Of a stretch of DNA of 26,787 nt, positions 26,741-26,787 are shown in pieces. Below the pieces are notes generated by a model. It was not told the DNA's origin. It did not search any database and was given only the letters and a program-made list of their open reading frames with translations. The position numbers and the translations under genes were made by a program. How positions within the stretch are numbered: position 1 is the first letter of the stretch; each line of letters begins with the position of its first letter. This DNA is from Nemertoderma westbladi (lineage: Eukaryota; Xenacoelomorpha; Nemertodermatida; Nemertodermatidae), in the NCBI GenBank assembly GCA_032718475.1, contig JAUCBJ010005117.1:1-26787 (forward strand), in the 5' to 3' direction.

Positions 26741-26787
26741 CTCGAAGCAAAACACGCCTTGGCGAATTAATTTAGGTAAAGGAGCCC

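Noticed and set aside
1-26787. CRISPR array, bacterial operon or phage features
   Set aside because: Tandem repeats lack regular unique spacers; splice signals and transposon types are eukaryotic.

Overview
The window is nuclear DNA from an animal, most likely a marine invertebrate. A tunicate or another invertebrate deuterostome would fit. The evidence is AT-rich sequence, intron-type splice signals, a type II membrane protein with a fibrinogen-related domain, and a mix of LINE, Ty3/gypsy, Polinton, hAT-like, piggyBac-like and tRNA-derived SINE remnants. No organism name can be read from the sequence, and nothing looks bacterial. All family calls come from reading motifs by eye; no database was searched.

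Only two stretches look like host coding sequence. One is an apparently intact, single-exon gene on the minus strand (10582-9386) for a 398-residue type II membrane protein: short cytoplasmic tail, one membrane helix, a Thr-rich repeat stalk and a C-terminal fibrinogen-related domain. That domain keeps its acidic calcium-loop motif but lacks the usual cysteine pair beside it. A TATA-like box lies upstream and AATAAA signals lie downstream. The other is a 193-nt exon (minus strand, 12713-12235) split by a 278-bp transposon with terminal inverted repeats and a clean 8-bp target duplication, which brings in an in-frame stop.

Most of the rest is mobile DNA and its debris. 160-504: LINE 3' end. 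936-2255: composite repeat carrying seven monomers of a roughly 150-bp CTAGCGG repeat. 2306-2634: small inverted-repeat element. 2807-4200: broken Ty3/gypsy pol. 4383-6319: Polinton/adintovirus-like fragment with a broken integrase, a small ORF and two head-to-head copies of a small core-protein-like gene. 6551-7495: piggyBac-like non-autonomous element (TTAA ends) filled with 163-bp tandem repeats. 7536-7981: unrecognised ORF. 9-13 kb: the host-like coding sequence. 12.9-16.6 kb: two more CTAGCGG arrays, a 32-bp minisatellite that looks derived from the same motif, and GACA-rich DNA. 17.6-19.0 kb: LINE with a damaged reverse transcriptase. 19.9-20.5 kb: hAT transposase C-terminus.

The final 6 kb (20.7-25.9 kb) is a cluster of three inverted-repeat structures: a near-perfect 0.9-kb palindrome, a 2.3-kb palindrome whose right arm carries a SINE while the left arm keeps the empty site, and a pair of inverted 15-bp-unit minisatellite arrays around a short transposon. 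The genes show no common pathway. The main story is repeat biology: one short motif appears as a transposon-borne satellite monomer and as a minisatellite, and several insertions can be dated relative to one another from the sequence itself.
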